Positions 1 through 8,445 of a stretch of 33,390 bases of DNA are shown here, piece after piece. The notes under the pieces were generated by a model, which saw only the letters and a program-made list of their open reading frames with translations, was not told the DNA's origin and made no database searches. The DNA comes from an uncultured Eubacterium sp. (GTDB lineage Bacteria; Bacillota_I; Bacilli_A; Erysipelotrichales; Erysipelotrichaceae), in contig CAJFOG010000050.1 in NCBI GenBank assembly GCA_904395785.1, forward strand, positions 1-33,390, in the 5' to 3' direction. How positions within the stretch are numbered: position 1 is the stretch's first letter; each line of letters opens with the position of its first letter. Position numbers and translations under genes: made by a program.

Positions 1-2
1 GT

Positions 3-62
3 CAACGAGCAAAAGAAGCCTTACAAAAAGCAGAAAATAGAATTAAAGTATATGAATTATAA
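3..62 (+). CDS. atpC: C-terminal fragment, probably F1F0 ATP synthase epsilon subunit (…QRAKEALQKAENRIKVYEL*)
   Basis: Frame 3 reads QRAKEALQKAENRIKVYEL-stop. It resembles the helical AtpC C-terminus, and the ywzB/spoIID/spoIIQ/mbl genes downstream match the Bacillus neighbourhood of the atp operon. Only 19 residues are visible. Confidence 0.5.
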   Translation, partial: QRAKEALQKAENRIKVYEL

Positions 63-63
63 G

Positions 64-86
64 AAAAGCACGAAGGGTGCTTTTTT
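64..86 (+). terminator. Rho-independent terminator after atpC
   Basis: AAAAGCAC-gaagg-GTGCTTTTTT: 8-bp perfect stem plus T-run directly after the stop codon. Confidence 0.85.
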
Positions 87-96
87 CATATATAAA

Positions 97-124
97 AAGG
101 TATCACATGAAGATGTGATACCTT
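97..124 (-). terminator. Terminator hairpin for the minus-strand LRR gene
   Basis: AAGGTATCACAT-gaag-ATGTGATACCTT, a perfect 12-bp stem; on the minus strand it is followed by TTT. Confidence 0.8.
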
Positions 125-458
125 ATAGATTATTTATCATGAATGAATTTACGGGTAACAGCTAAAGCATAAAGGCATATAGCACTAATACTTGATAATA
201 TCCAAAACATAACTTTATTCGTAGAGTCAGAAGTACTAGGAGTAGAGTCTTTATCTTGAAGTGCGTTATTTTTATTTATAGAATGATTGGTATCTAAATT
301 TGTAGAATTAGAATGCTCATTAGGTTTTTCCACTTTATTTGAATTATTTTCAAAAGATTCATCATTATGTGTGTTATCTTCATTCGTATTTCCAGGTTTT
401 AGTTGATCTATGTTACTGGAATTATTTTCATTGTTTGAATCATTATGATTCCCATTGC

Positions 459-512
459 TAGTTTCATTATCGTTGGTAGTTTCATTATCATTGGTAGTTT
501 CATTATCATTCG
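459..512 (-). repeat. Three tandem 18-bp units encoding NDNETT
   Basis: tagtttcattatcgttgg / tagtttcattatcattgg / tagtttcattatcattcg in the Asn/Thr-rich stalk. Confidence 0.85.
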
Positions 513-1917
513 TAATTGTACTATCATTAGTAGAAGTATCATTTTGTGCAACTTTTTGTGTTATTTTAAACTCATGTTCACTAGATGCTTCTTCATAGAA
601 ATCATCACTTTGTAAAGTAGCAATTACTTTATAAGAACCAGGTTCTATAGGAGCTTTATCTAATGCTATCCATTGATTATCTTTTTTCATATACCATATA
701 TAATTGATATTTCCACTACTTCCATCAGTAGATAAAGTTGGTTGATTAACAGAAGTATCATCAAATGTTTTGTCTAGAGTATCTTTAATTGTAAGAGTAC
801 TATTTGCTTTTTGAATAGTAAGATAAGTTATGACTTGATTATCTGCAATATTGTCATTCCCAATATAACGTATTTCAATAGGGATATCCTTACTAGCTTT
901 TAATAATCGTTTTGTAGTATCATAAGATAATGTAACGGTTTCTCCTGGATGTATTTGCACTGCATCACTTATTTGAACACCATTTGAGAATAAAGCAATT
1001 TGGTTAGTAGATAAACTTTTAACTGAGCTAAAAGTTGGACTTACATGTACTTCAATGTCAATTGTTTCTCCATGAGTAAATACAGAGTTTTCTAGACCAT
1101 TTTTCATTACAATAGGCGTTAATAAGCTATCGGATTTTTTTTATGTAAAAGATGTTGTACTGTATACACCACCATCATTAGTATATGAAGAAACATTATA
1201 TAATCCAGGTTTTGTTAAGGATAATTCTCCTTTATCATTAAATTTCATTATGGAAGGAGTTCCATTATCAATTGTCACGGTCACATCTGTGTTTGGATCA
1301 CCATAAATAGTTGCATGATAATAATACAGATTCTCTGCTTCTAATTTAGGAGCTGGAACATAAGTGATGTCTGGTGTAATAGTTAATGCATCTTGTAGAA
1401 AACTAGGTATTTGTTTTTCTTGAGACCAACTATATATATGTGTGAGTTTTGAAGCCTCAAAAAAAGCTTTTTGATGAATCTGTAAATCTTCAGTATTTTT
1501 AGGAAGTGTAACTTTAGAAATCGTGATAGAATTCATTTGTCTAAAAGATCTTTCTCCAATAATTTTTGTATTAGTATCACTTAAATTGATCCATTCAATG
1601 TTTGTATTAATGAAATTTCCCTCTACAATTTGGTGAAGGTTTTTTGGTAATAATATTTGTTTCAAAGAAGGCATTGAAAAATTTTGAGGTAGTTGTTTAA
1701 TATTAGTAGAAGATAAGTCAAGAACTTCAATTGGTGCAACAGAAGTTCCATCAAGTGCTACATTATCAAAGCTTTCTAATGTAGCAGGCAGTTTTATCGA
1801 GGTAAGATTTGGAAGACCAATACATCCATTCTCTAAGGTTTTTATTTTTGTATTGGAAAGGTCTATTGATGTAATTTTTAAATCATTACTATATAAAGCA
1901 CCAAGAGCTAACTCTTC

Positions 1918-2160
1918 AAGAGTATTTGGAAATTTAATTTCTTCAAGCGCATAACAATCAGAAAAGGTACCTCCATATAATATTGATATATTTGTATTTG
2001 ATAAATCTAATATAGAAATTGTAGATAAACCAGAAAATGAACCAGCTTGAACTGTTGTGAGAGTATTTGGAAATTTAATTTCTTTCATATTATCCCAACC
2101 TACAAAAGTGGCTGAAGGAATTGATGTTATGTTTGTATTTGATAAATCTAAATATGCAAT
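1918..2160 (-). repeat. Imperfect 141-bp periodic LRR repeat
   Basis: gagtatttggaaatttaatttctt at 1920 and again at 2061; tttgtatttgataaatcta at 1991 and again at 2132. The offset is 141 bp in both cases (47 codons, about two LRRs). Confidence 0.8.
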
Positions 2161-2588
2161 AGAAGTATTGAAAAAACAGCGGCTTCTAAACTTTCTAGTG
2201 AATTAGGAAACTTTACTGATGTTAAATTTACACAATTCATAAATATACTTTCTGGAAGCGTTTTTATAGAAGTTTTTGAAAAATCAAAAGAGGTAATGGA
2301 GGAGTTGTACATACAATTTTTCTCCTTTAATAGTAGTTAACTATATATAATTAACTTCATGCATAAATATTTTAATTATAATTTATTTGTAATTAAAGTG
2401 AATTTGTGAAATAAATATAAAACGTATAAGTTATATTCATTTTTTCTATAGTTCATTTACATCATACAAAGGAATAGAGTTGAAGGATGTCGAATTAAAG
2501 AATTATGAATTATATCATGAGGTATGATAAGTATTTATCTTTTGGAAAATGGTGTTATAATTAGTAGTAAGAAGCTAGGAGTGAGCGT

Positions 2589-3188
2589 ATGAGAAAAATA
2601 TTTTGTAATAAAGGGAAGAAGAAGGTTCAAAAGCAAGGTTGGAAATATGAATTATTAGATTTAGTAAAAACATTTATTGTTTGTTTTATTGTAGTATTTA
2701 TTATTACAACATTTGTTGTAAAGCCAGTACAAGTGGATGGTGATAGCATGTATCCTACATTAATTGATAAAGAAATTGGTGTTGTGAATATTTTTAGTGC
2801 GAAATTTACAGGTGTTCATAGATTTGATGTAGTTGTAGTACAGAATGAAACAACAAAAGATCCTTGGGTAAAACGAGTGATTGGAATGCCGAATGATACG
2901 ATAGAAGCCAAAGATGATGTTGTATATATCAATGGAGAGAAGATTGATGAACCATATTTAGATAATAGTTATGCCGAAAGTATTCGTAAGCAAGGAAAGA
3001 AATTCACAAATGATTTTGGACCAATTACATTAAAGGATGATGAGTATTTTTTAATGGGTGATAATCGTATCGTCTCTTATGATTCTAGAAAAGTAGGTGC
3101 ATTTCATAAAGAAGATATCATAGGAAAAGATGCATATATTATTTATCCATTTACACAAATGAAAATTGTAAGAAATACAATAAAGTAA
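2589..3188 (+). CDS. lepB: Type I signal peptidase
   Basis: N-terminal TM, GDSMYPTL (Ser region), KRVIGMPND (Lys region), GDNRIVSYDSR box. Confidence 0.93.
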   Translation: MRKIFCNKGKKKVQKQGWKYELLDLVKTFIVCFIVVFIITTFVVKPVQVDGDSMYPTLIDKEIGVVNIFSAKFTGVHRFDVVVVQNETTKDPWVKRVIGMPNDTIEAKDDVVYINGEKIDEPYLDNSYAESIRKQGKKFTNDFGPITLKDDEYFLMGDNRIVSYDSRKVGAFHKEDIIGKDAYIIYPFTQMKIVRNTIK

Positions 3189-3210
3189 AAAAAGCAATAA
3201 GCTTTTTTTT
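3187..3210 (+). terminator. Rho-independent terminator after lepB
   Basis: AAAAAAAGC-aataa-GCTTTTTTTT. Confidence 0.75.
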
Positions 3211-3236
3211 TATGGGCAAAATATTTGACATATTTG

Positions 3237-3265
3237 TTGACAATAGCTAACTTTTTTTATAGAAT
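3237..3265 (+). promoter_or_regulatory. Putative sigma-A promoter of the siderophore ABC operon
   Basis: TTGACA (3237-3242), 17-bp spacer, TAGAAT (3260-3265). Confidence 0.6.
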
Positions 3266-3273
3266 AAATATCG

Positions 3274-3295
3274 GAGTTAGCTTAGAGTAACTCTA
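3274..3295 (+). promoter_or_regulatory. Candidate operator dyads downstream of the -10
   Basis: GAGTTA-N8-TAACTC (3274-3293) overlapping TAGAG-TAA-CTCTA (3283-3295). Confidence 0.4.
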
Positions 3296-3332
3296 GTTAT
3301 CAATTTCTGTTAGTGGATATTAACAGAAAGGG

Positions 3333-4391
3333 GTGTTGGGAGGTTTTAATATTAAAGGCTATAAATTTACAGTAATACTCTTGGGGATATTAGTAGTTTT
3401 ATCTGTTATTTCTTTATTTATAGGAGTCACAGATATTCGTTTAACTGATATTCTAAAAGGGGATACTGAACAATTACAGATGTTAGTAATCTCACGTATA
3501 CCTAGATTATTGGCAATATTATGTACAGGTATTGGAATGAGTGTTGCAGGATTAATTATGCAAAAACTTTGTATGAATAAATTTGTTTCGCCTTCTACTG
3601 GTGCAACAATTTCTTCCGCTCAATTAGGTATTTTATTTGCATTACTTTATTTACCAAACTCTACCATTTTTGGACGTGCAGTATTTGCTTTTTCAACCGC
3701 GATTTTAGGTACATGGATATTTGTATATTTTATTCAAAAAATACAATTTAAAGATGTGGTTATGGTTCCATTAGTAGGGATTATGTTTGGGAATGTAATA
3801 GGTGGAATTACAAATTATCTTGCGTTTAAATATGAAATGACACAAGCATTGTCATCATGGTTAGTAGGAAACTTTTCATTAGTTTTAAAAGGACGATATG
3901 AATTGGTATATATGATTATACCTCTAGTTATCATAGCATTTATTTTTGCGAATCATTTTAATATCGTAGGAATGGGAAAAAACTTTTCTAAAAATTTAGG
4001 TGTTAACTATAACGTAATGATGTTTTTAGGATTGTCTATTGCCTCAATGATTACCGCAAGTATTGTGGTAGTTGTAGGTAGTATTTCGTATATAGGTTTA
4101 ATTGTACCTAATGTTGTTGCGATGTTTAAAGGTGATAAGATACGTGGAACATTAGTTGATACTGCGGTTTTTGGAGCTTTATTTGTATTGATATGTGATA
4201 TGATTGGTCGATCATTGATTGCACCATACGAATTACCTATTGAGCTGATTGTTGGTGTATTAGGTAGTATTATATTTGTTGGCTTGTTGTTTTATCGTTT
4301 ACAGTATGGGAATAAAAGTATTTCTCTTCGATGGTTTTCACAAGGAACAAGTTGTGCGCAACCTGTGATGAAGGATGGTGAAACCAAATGA
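3333..4391 (+). CDS. yclN: FecCD-family iron-siderophore ABC permease (YclN-like)
   Basis: Multi-TM permease with FecCD-type motifs (SRIPRLLAILCTGIGMSVAGLIMQ); operon order permease-permease-ATPase-SBP. Start codon is uncertain (GTG 3333, TTG 3336 or ATT 3351). Confidence 0.85.
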   Translation: MLGGFNIKGYKFTVILLGILVVLSVISLFIGVTDIRLTDILKGDTEQLQMLVISRIPRLLAILCTGIGMSVAGLIMQKLCMNKFVSPSTGATISSAQLGILFALLYLPNSTIFGRAVFAFSTAILGTWIFVYFIQKIQFKDVVMVPLVGIMFGNVIGGITNYLAFKYEMTQALSSWLVGNFSLVLKGRYELVYMIIPLVIIAFIFANHFNIVGMGKNFSKNLGVNYNVMMFLGLSIASMITASIVVVVGSISYIGLIVPNVVAMFKGDKIRGTLVDTAVFGALFVLICDMIGRSLIAPYELPIELIVGVLGSIIFVGLLFYRLQYGNKSISLRWFSQGTSCAQPVMKDGETK

Positions 4392-5359
4392 ATGAAATAA
4401 TGAGAAAAAATAGATTAAAATTAGTATGGTTAGCAGGACTTAGTATAGTAGCTATTATCATTTATTTATGTTTATTTATGAATTTACGCTATTTTGAATA
4501 TTTTATGAGTCTTCGTGTCCCAAAAGTTATTGTTATGGTAATTGTTTCATTTGCGATTGGTGGAGCATCTATTATATTTCAATCAATTATTAACAATACA
4601 ATTGTAACGCCATGTTTATTGGGTATGAATTCCTTGTATACGTTAATCCATACAGCTGTTGTTTTCTTTTTAGGATCAACTAGTATATTGGTCGCGAATG
4701 CAAATATATCATTTGCGATAGATGTTGTGTTAATGGGAATAGTGGCAACGCTTATTTATAGCTATTTATTTAAGAAAACTAAGCATAATGTATTATATGT
4801 ATTATTGACAGGTACGATTATGACAACGTTTTTTACAAGTATTCAAACTACGTTAACACGTGTGATGGATCCAAATGAATATGATGCGTTATTAGCTACT
4901 TTAGTTGCAAGTTTCAATAATATCAATACATCTATTATTACATTTTCTGTAGTGTTAATGGCACTCATTGTCTTCGTGTTAAGAAAAGAATTAGCATTAT
5001 TAGATGTTATTACATTAGGAAAGGCACAAGCTATTAACTTAGGTGTAGACTACGATAAAGTAATTCGTAAGTTATTATTAGGAGTTACATTATTTATTGC
5101 GGTGGCAACAGCTATGGTCGGTCCGATTTCCTTTTTAGGGTTAATTATAGCGAACTTATCACGACAATTGTTGAAAACATATCGCCATACGTATTTAATA
5201 CTTGGTTCTTGTTTAATAGGAACAGTGATTTTAATTGGTGGTCAAATAGTGGTAGAACATTTCTATAACTACAATATACCAATTAGTGTATTTATTACGG
5301 TAGGTGGAGGTATTTATTTCTTGTACTTACTTTTAAGACAAAGGAGGGGTAGTGCATGA
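4388..5359 (+). CDS. yclO: FecCD-family iron-siderophore ABC permease (YclO-like)
   Basis: LRVPKVIVMVIVSFAIGGASIIFQSIINN; overlaps the preceding gene by 4 bp. Confidence 0.85.
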   Translation: MNEIMRKNRLKLVWLAGLSIVAIIIYLCLFMNLRYFEYFMSLRVPKVIVMVIVSFAIGGASIIFQSIINNTIVTPCLLGMNSLYTLIHTAVVFFLGSTSILVANANISFAIDVVLMGIVATLIYSYLFKKTKHNVLYVLLTGTIMTTFFTSIQTTLTRVMDPNEYDALLATLVASFNNINTSIITFSVVLMALIVFVLRKELALLDVITLGKAQAINLGVDYDKVIRKLLLGVTLFIAVATAMVGPISFLGLIIANLSRQLLKTYRHTYLILGSCLIGTVILIGGQIVVEHFYNYNIPISVFITVGGGIYFLYLLLRQRRGSA

Positions 5360-6108
5360 TTATAAAAAAACTTACAAAAAAATATGATGAAAAAGTAGTT
5401 GTAGATAATGTAGATTTTGAAATTCCAAGAGGTAAAGTGATTTCATTAATAGGACCAAATGGTGCGGGGAAATCCACTGTTATGGGGATGATTTCTAGAT
5501 TAATTGAACGTGATAGTGGCTCTATCCATTTTGAGGAAAAAGATATTACTAAGTGGAAAAGTAAAGATTTAGCGAAACGTTTGGCTATTTTAACGCAAAC
5601 AAATGCGATTCAAATGAAATTAACAGTACGAGAATTGGTTACATTTGGTAGATTCCCTTACAGTGGTAGTCATGTGACAAAAGAAGATGAACAAATTATA
5701 GATCGAGCGATTGAATATATGGAATTAAAAGAATTTGAAAATCGTTTTATTGATGAGTTATCTGGTGGGCAAAGACAACGTGCTTATATTGCGATGGTTA
5801 TAGCGCAAGATACTGAATATGTATTGTTAGATGAGCCTACGAATAACTTAGATATTTACCATGCGACAAATTTAATGAAGATGGTAAGAAAACTATGTGA
5901 TGAATTAGGAAAAACGGTGATTTTAGTTTTACATGAAATAAATTATGCAGCCTTTTACTCAGATTATATATGTGCATTTAAAGATGGTAAAATAGCAAAA
6001 TTTGGGACTGTAGAAGAAGTCATGACGAAAGAAGTTTTATCAGAAATTTATCGTGTCGATTTTGAGATTTTAGAGATAGAAGGGAAACCTTTATCTATAT
6101 ATTATTAA
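5356..6108 (+). CDS. yclP: Iron-siderophore ABC transporter ATPase (YclP-like)
   Basis: Walker A GPNGAGKST, signature LSGGQRQR, Walker B YVLLDEPTNNLD. Confidence 0.92.
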   Translation: MIIKKLTKKYDEKVVVDNVDFEIPRGKVISLIGPNGAGKSTVMGMISRLIERDSGSIHFEEKDITKWKSKDLAKRLAILTQTNAIQMKLTVRELVTFGRFPYSGSHVTKEDEQIIDRAIEYMELKEFENRFIDELSGGQRQRAYIAMVIAQDTEYVLLDEPTNNLDIYHATNLMKMVRKLCDELGKTVILVLHEINYAAFYSDYICAFKDGKIAKFGTVEEVMTKEVLSEIYRVDFEILEIEGKPLSIYY

Positions 6109-6126
6109 ATAGAAGGAGAGTAGAAT

Positions 6127-7071
6127 ATGTTTAAAAAGTTATTTAGCATTGCATGCTGTGGACTATTAGCTATTGCAACAGGTTGTACAGCAGATCAAAT
6201 CAAAGATAGCAAAAGTGAGGTAGTAATTAAGGCATTAAATAAAGATGGAGAAGCTGCTGAGATTACAGTACCTTCAAATCCTGAAAAAATTGCAGTACTT
6301 GATATGGCATTACTTGATATTGTGGATAGTTTAGGAGTAGGTGATCGTGTTGTTGCAGTTCCTAAAACTAGCGTGGATTACTTAAAAAAATATGGTGAAG
6401 ATGAAAAAGTAAAAAATGCTGGTACAGTAAAAGAAGTAGATATGGAAGCTTTAATGGAAGCGCAACCAGATGTAATTTTTATTGGTGGTCGTTTATCTAG
6501 TCAATATGAAGCATTAGAAAAAATTGCTCCAGTAGTATATTTATCAAATGATTATAAAAATGGTATTGTGACAAGTGTAAAAAATAATGCGGCTGCAATT
6601 GCATCTATTTTTGGGAAAGAAAGTGAAGCTAAGAAATTAACAGATGCTTTTGATGCACGTATCGCAAAAATTGCGGAAGCCTCTAAAGGAAAAACAGCAA
6701 TTGTTGGGTTAGTTACAAGTTCAAGTTTTAATACATTAGGAAATGACAGTCGTGGTTCTATTATTGGAATGGAAGCAGGATTTGAAAATATTGCGACTGA
6801 TGTAGACTCTACACATGGGAATGAATCATCTTTTGAATTATTAGTTAAAAAAGATCCTGATTACATTTTCGTAATTGATAGAGATTCTGCGATTAATAAA
6901 GAAGGAGCACAATTAGCAAAAGATGTAATGGATAATGAATTGGTACAAAAAACAAAAGCTTACAAAAATAACCACATCGTATACTTAACATCTACAGTTT
7001 GGTATTTAGCTGAAGGTGGTATTACTGCGATGGATACAATGTTGAAAGATATTGAACAAGCAATATTATAA
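6127..7071 (+). CDS. yclQ: Iron-siderophore substrate-binding lipoprotein (YclQ/CeuA-like)
   Basis: Lipobox IATGC; periplasmic-binding fold motifs (PEKIAVLDMALLDIVDSLGVGDRVVAVPK, QPDVIFIGGR). Confidence 0.9.
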   Translation: MFKKLFSIACCGLLAIATGCTADQIKDSKSEVVIKALNKDGEAAEITVPSNPEKIAVLDMALLDIVDSLGVGDRVVAVPKTSVDYLKKYGEDEKVKNAGTVKEVDMEALMEAQPDVIFIGGRLSSQYEALEKIAPVVYLSNDYKNGIVTSVKNNAAAIASIFGKESEAKKLTDAFDARIAKIAEASKGKTAIVGLVTSSSFNTLGNDSRGSIIGMEAGFENIATDVDSTHGNESSFELLVKKDPDYIFVIDRDSAINKEGAQLAKDVMDNELVQKTKAYKNNHIVYLTSTVWYLAEGGITAMDTMLKDIEQAIL

Positions 7072-7075
7072 GATG

Positions 7076-7107
7076 AAAAGCTGAGAGGAAACTCTTGGCT
7101 TTTTTTC
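7076..7107 (+). terminator. Terminator after the yclNOPQ-like operon
   Basis: AAAAGCTGAGAG-GAAA-CTCTTGGCTTTT plus T-run; two G·U pairs. Confidence 0.85.
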
Positions 7108-7234
7108 ACATATGTATAAAAATAAATGAGTATTATTTATGAGATTTATAAAACAAAATAGAACTATTTGTAAATCAGTGATATAATAAAGGAAACCTTT
7201 TATAGGGAAACGTGTTACATTAGGAGGTATTTTA

Positions 7235-8416
7235 ATGACAAACAAGGAAAAAGATAATCACCGTAATGATGATGTAGATTTAACGGGGATGATACATATA
7301 TATCGAGAAGATAACGATTTACGTAAAAAAATAGAAGAAATGAAGCGTGAAAAACAAAAACAAGAAGGTATTTTAAAAGGAGAGGTAAATCCTTTAACAG
7401 GAGAAGAGTATACAGATTTATTTAAAAAAGAGGTTATACAAGATGATAGTGAACATACAAAAATGATGCAGACATCTACATCTGTTGAAGATACGATGAT
7501 GATAGATAAAACACAAGTTTATGCAAAAAATAATCAAGAAGATACATTGATTACTTCTGCAGATGATTTAAAAGTGCATATTTTAGAAGAAAGTGATGAA
7601 GAAGAAGACGATGATGTATTTGATGATTATGAAGAAAAAGAAGAAGAAATAAATACTGAAAATGATGGAAAACTTATGAATAAAATTATTACAGGTGTTA
7701 TTTTGCTTATTGTGGTAGTTTTATTAGTTGGTGGTGTGATTTTTGGAGTACGCTATGCATTGAATGAATTTTTATCAAGCAAACCTGTAAAAGATAGTGA
7801 AATAGTAGAAGAGAATAATACAGAAGAAACACAGAAAAATCCAGTAGAAGAAAATAATACGACTACAAATAATGAACATCAAAAAAATGAAGAACCTGTA
7901 GATAATAGTGCAAAAATTGCAAGCTTGAAGAAACAAAAAGAAACATATGAATCTAAATTAAATGAAGCTAATCAAAACTTAGAAAGTGCAAAGAAAACAC
8001 AAAGTGAAGCACAACAGAAATTAGATGAATTAAAAACTGTATTAACGCAGGCTCATGAAGCACAAACACAGGCTGATACGTATTATAAAGAACAAAATAT
8101 TAGCGAATTAGAAAGTGCAATGACACAGAAGAAAGAATTTTTAAATAATTTAATTGAACAAGGTGATGAAGAGTTAATTGCAGAAGCGAAGACAGCATAT
8201 CAAAATGCACAAAATGCATATAATACTGCCTATAATGAATATCAATCATTAATCTCAAAAGCGACTGCCTTAAATACACAATATAATAACGAGGCAGGAA
8301 GTATAAATCAAAGTCTTGAACAAGCCAATAAGAGCGTTGAGCAATATACACAACAAGTATCTTCATTACAACAAGAGATTTCTAATATTGAATCACAGCT
8401 ACAACAATTGCAGTAG
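7235..8416 (+). CDS. Bitopic membrane protein with acidic cytoplasmic N-terminus and extracellular coiled coil, function unknown
   Basis: RBS AGGAGG; TM IITGVILLIVVVLLVGGVIFGV; acidic stretch EESDEEEDDDVFDDYEEKEEE; heptad-like Gln/Ala/Lys-rich C-terminus. Confidence 0.8.
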   Translation: MTNKEKDNHRNDDVDLTGMIHIYREDNDLRKKIEEMKREKQKQEGILKGEVNPLTGEEYTDLFKKEVIQDDSEHTKMMQTSTSVEDTMMIDKTQVYAKNNQEDTLITSADDLKVHILEESDEEEDDDVFDDYEEKEEEINTENDGKLMNKIITGVILLIVVVLLVGGVIFGVRYALNEFLSSKPVKDSEIVEENNTEETQKNPVEENNTTTNNEHQKNEEPVDNSAKIASLKKQKETYESKLNEANQNLESAKKTQSEAQQKLDELKTVLTQAHEAQTQADTYYKEQNISELESAMTQKKEFLNNLIEQGDEELIAEAKTAYQNAQNAYNTAYNEYQSLISKATALNTQYNNEAGSINQSLEQANKSVEQYTQQVSSLQQEISNIESQLQQLQ

Positions 8417-8445
8417 TCAATATTAGATAGATAGGAGGAACATTT

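Larger units (their letters stand above)
130..2312 (-). pseudogene. BspA-like leucine-rich-repeat surface protein with C-terminal TM anchor, interrupted by one frameshift and one in-frame stop
   Basis: ORFs 1141-2088 and 130-1107 are in the same frame, separated only by TAA (1141-1143) and 11 codons. Upstream, the LRR reading continues in another frame from ATG at 2312 (MYNSSITSFDFSKTSIKTLPESIFMNCVNLTSVKFPNSLESLEAAVF) to an A6 tract at 2171-2176, where the frame shifts. Repeats of LDLSNTNI and IKFPNTL; TM near the C-terminus (MFWILSSISAICLYALAV). Confidence 0.8.

Noticed and set aside
8100-8366. 88-aa antisense ORF in the coiled-coil gene
   Set aside because: Antisense shadow of repetitive coiled-coil codons.
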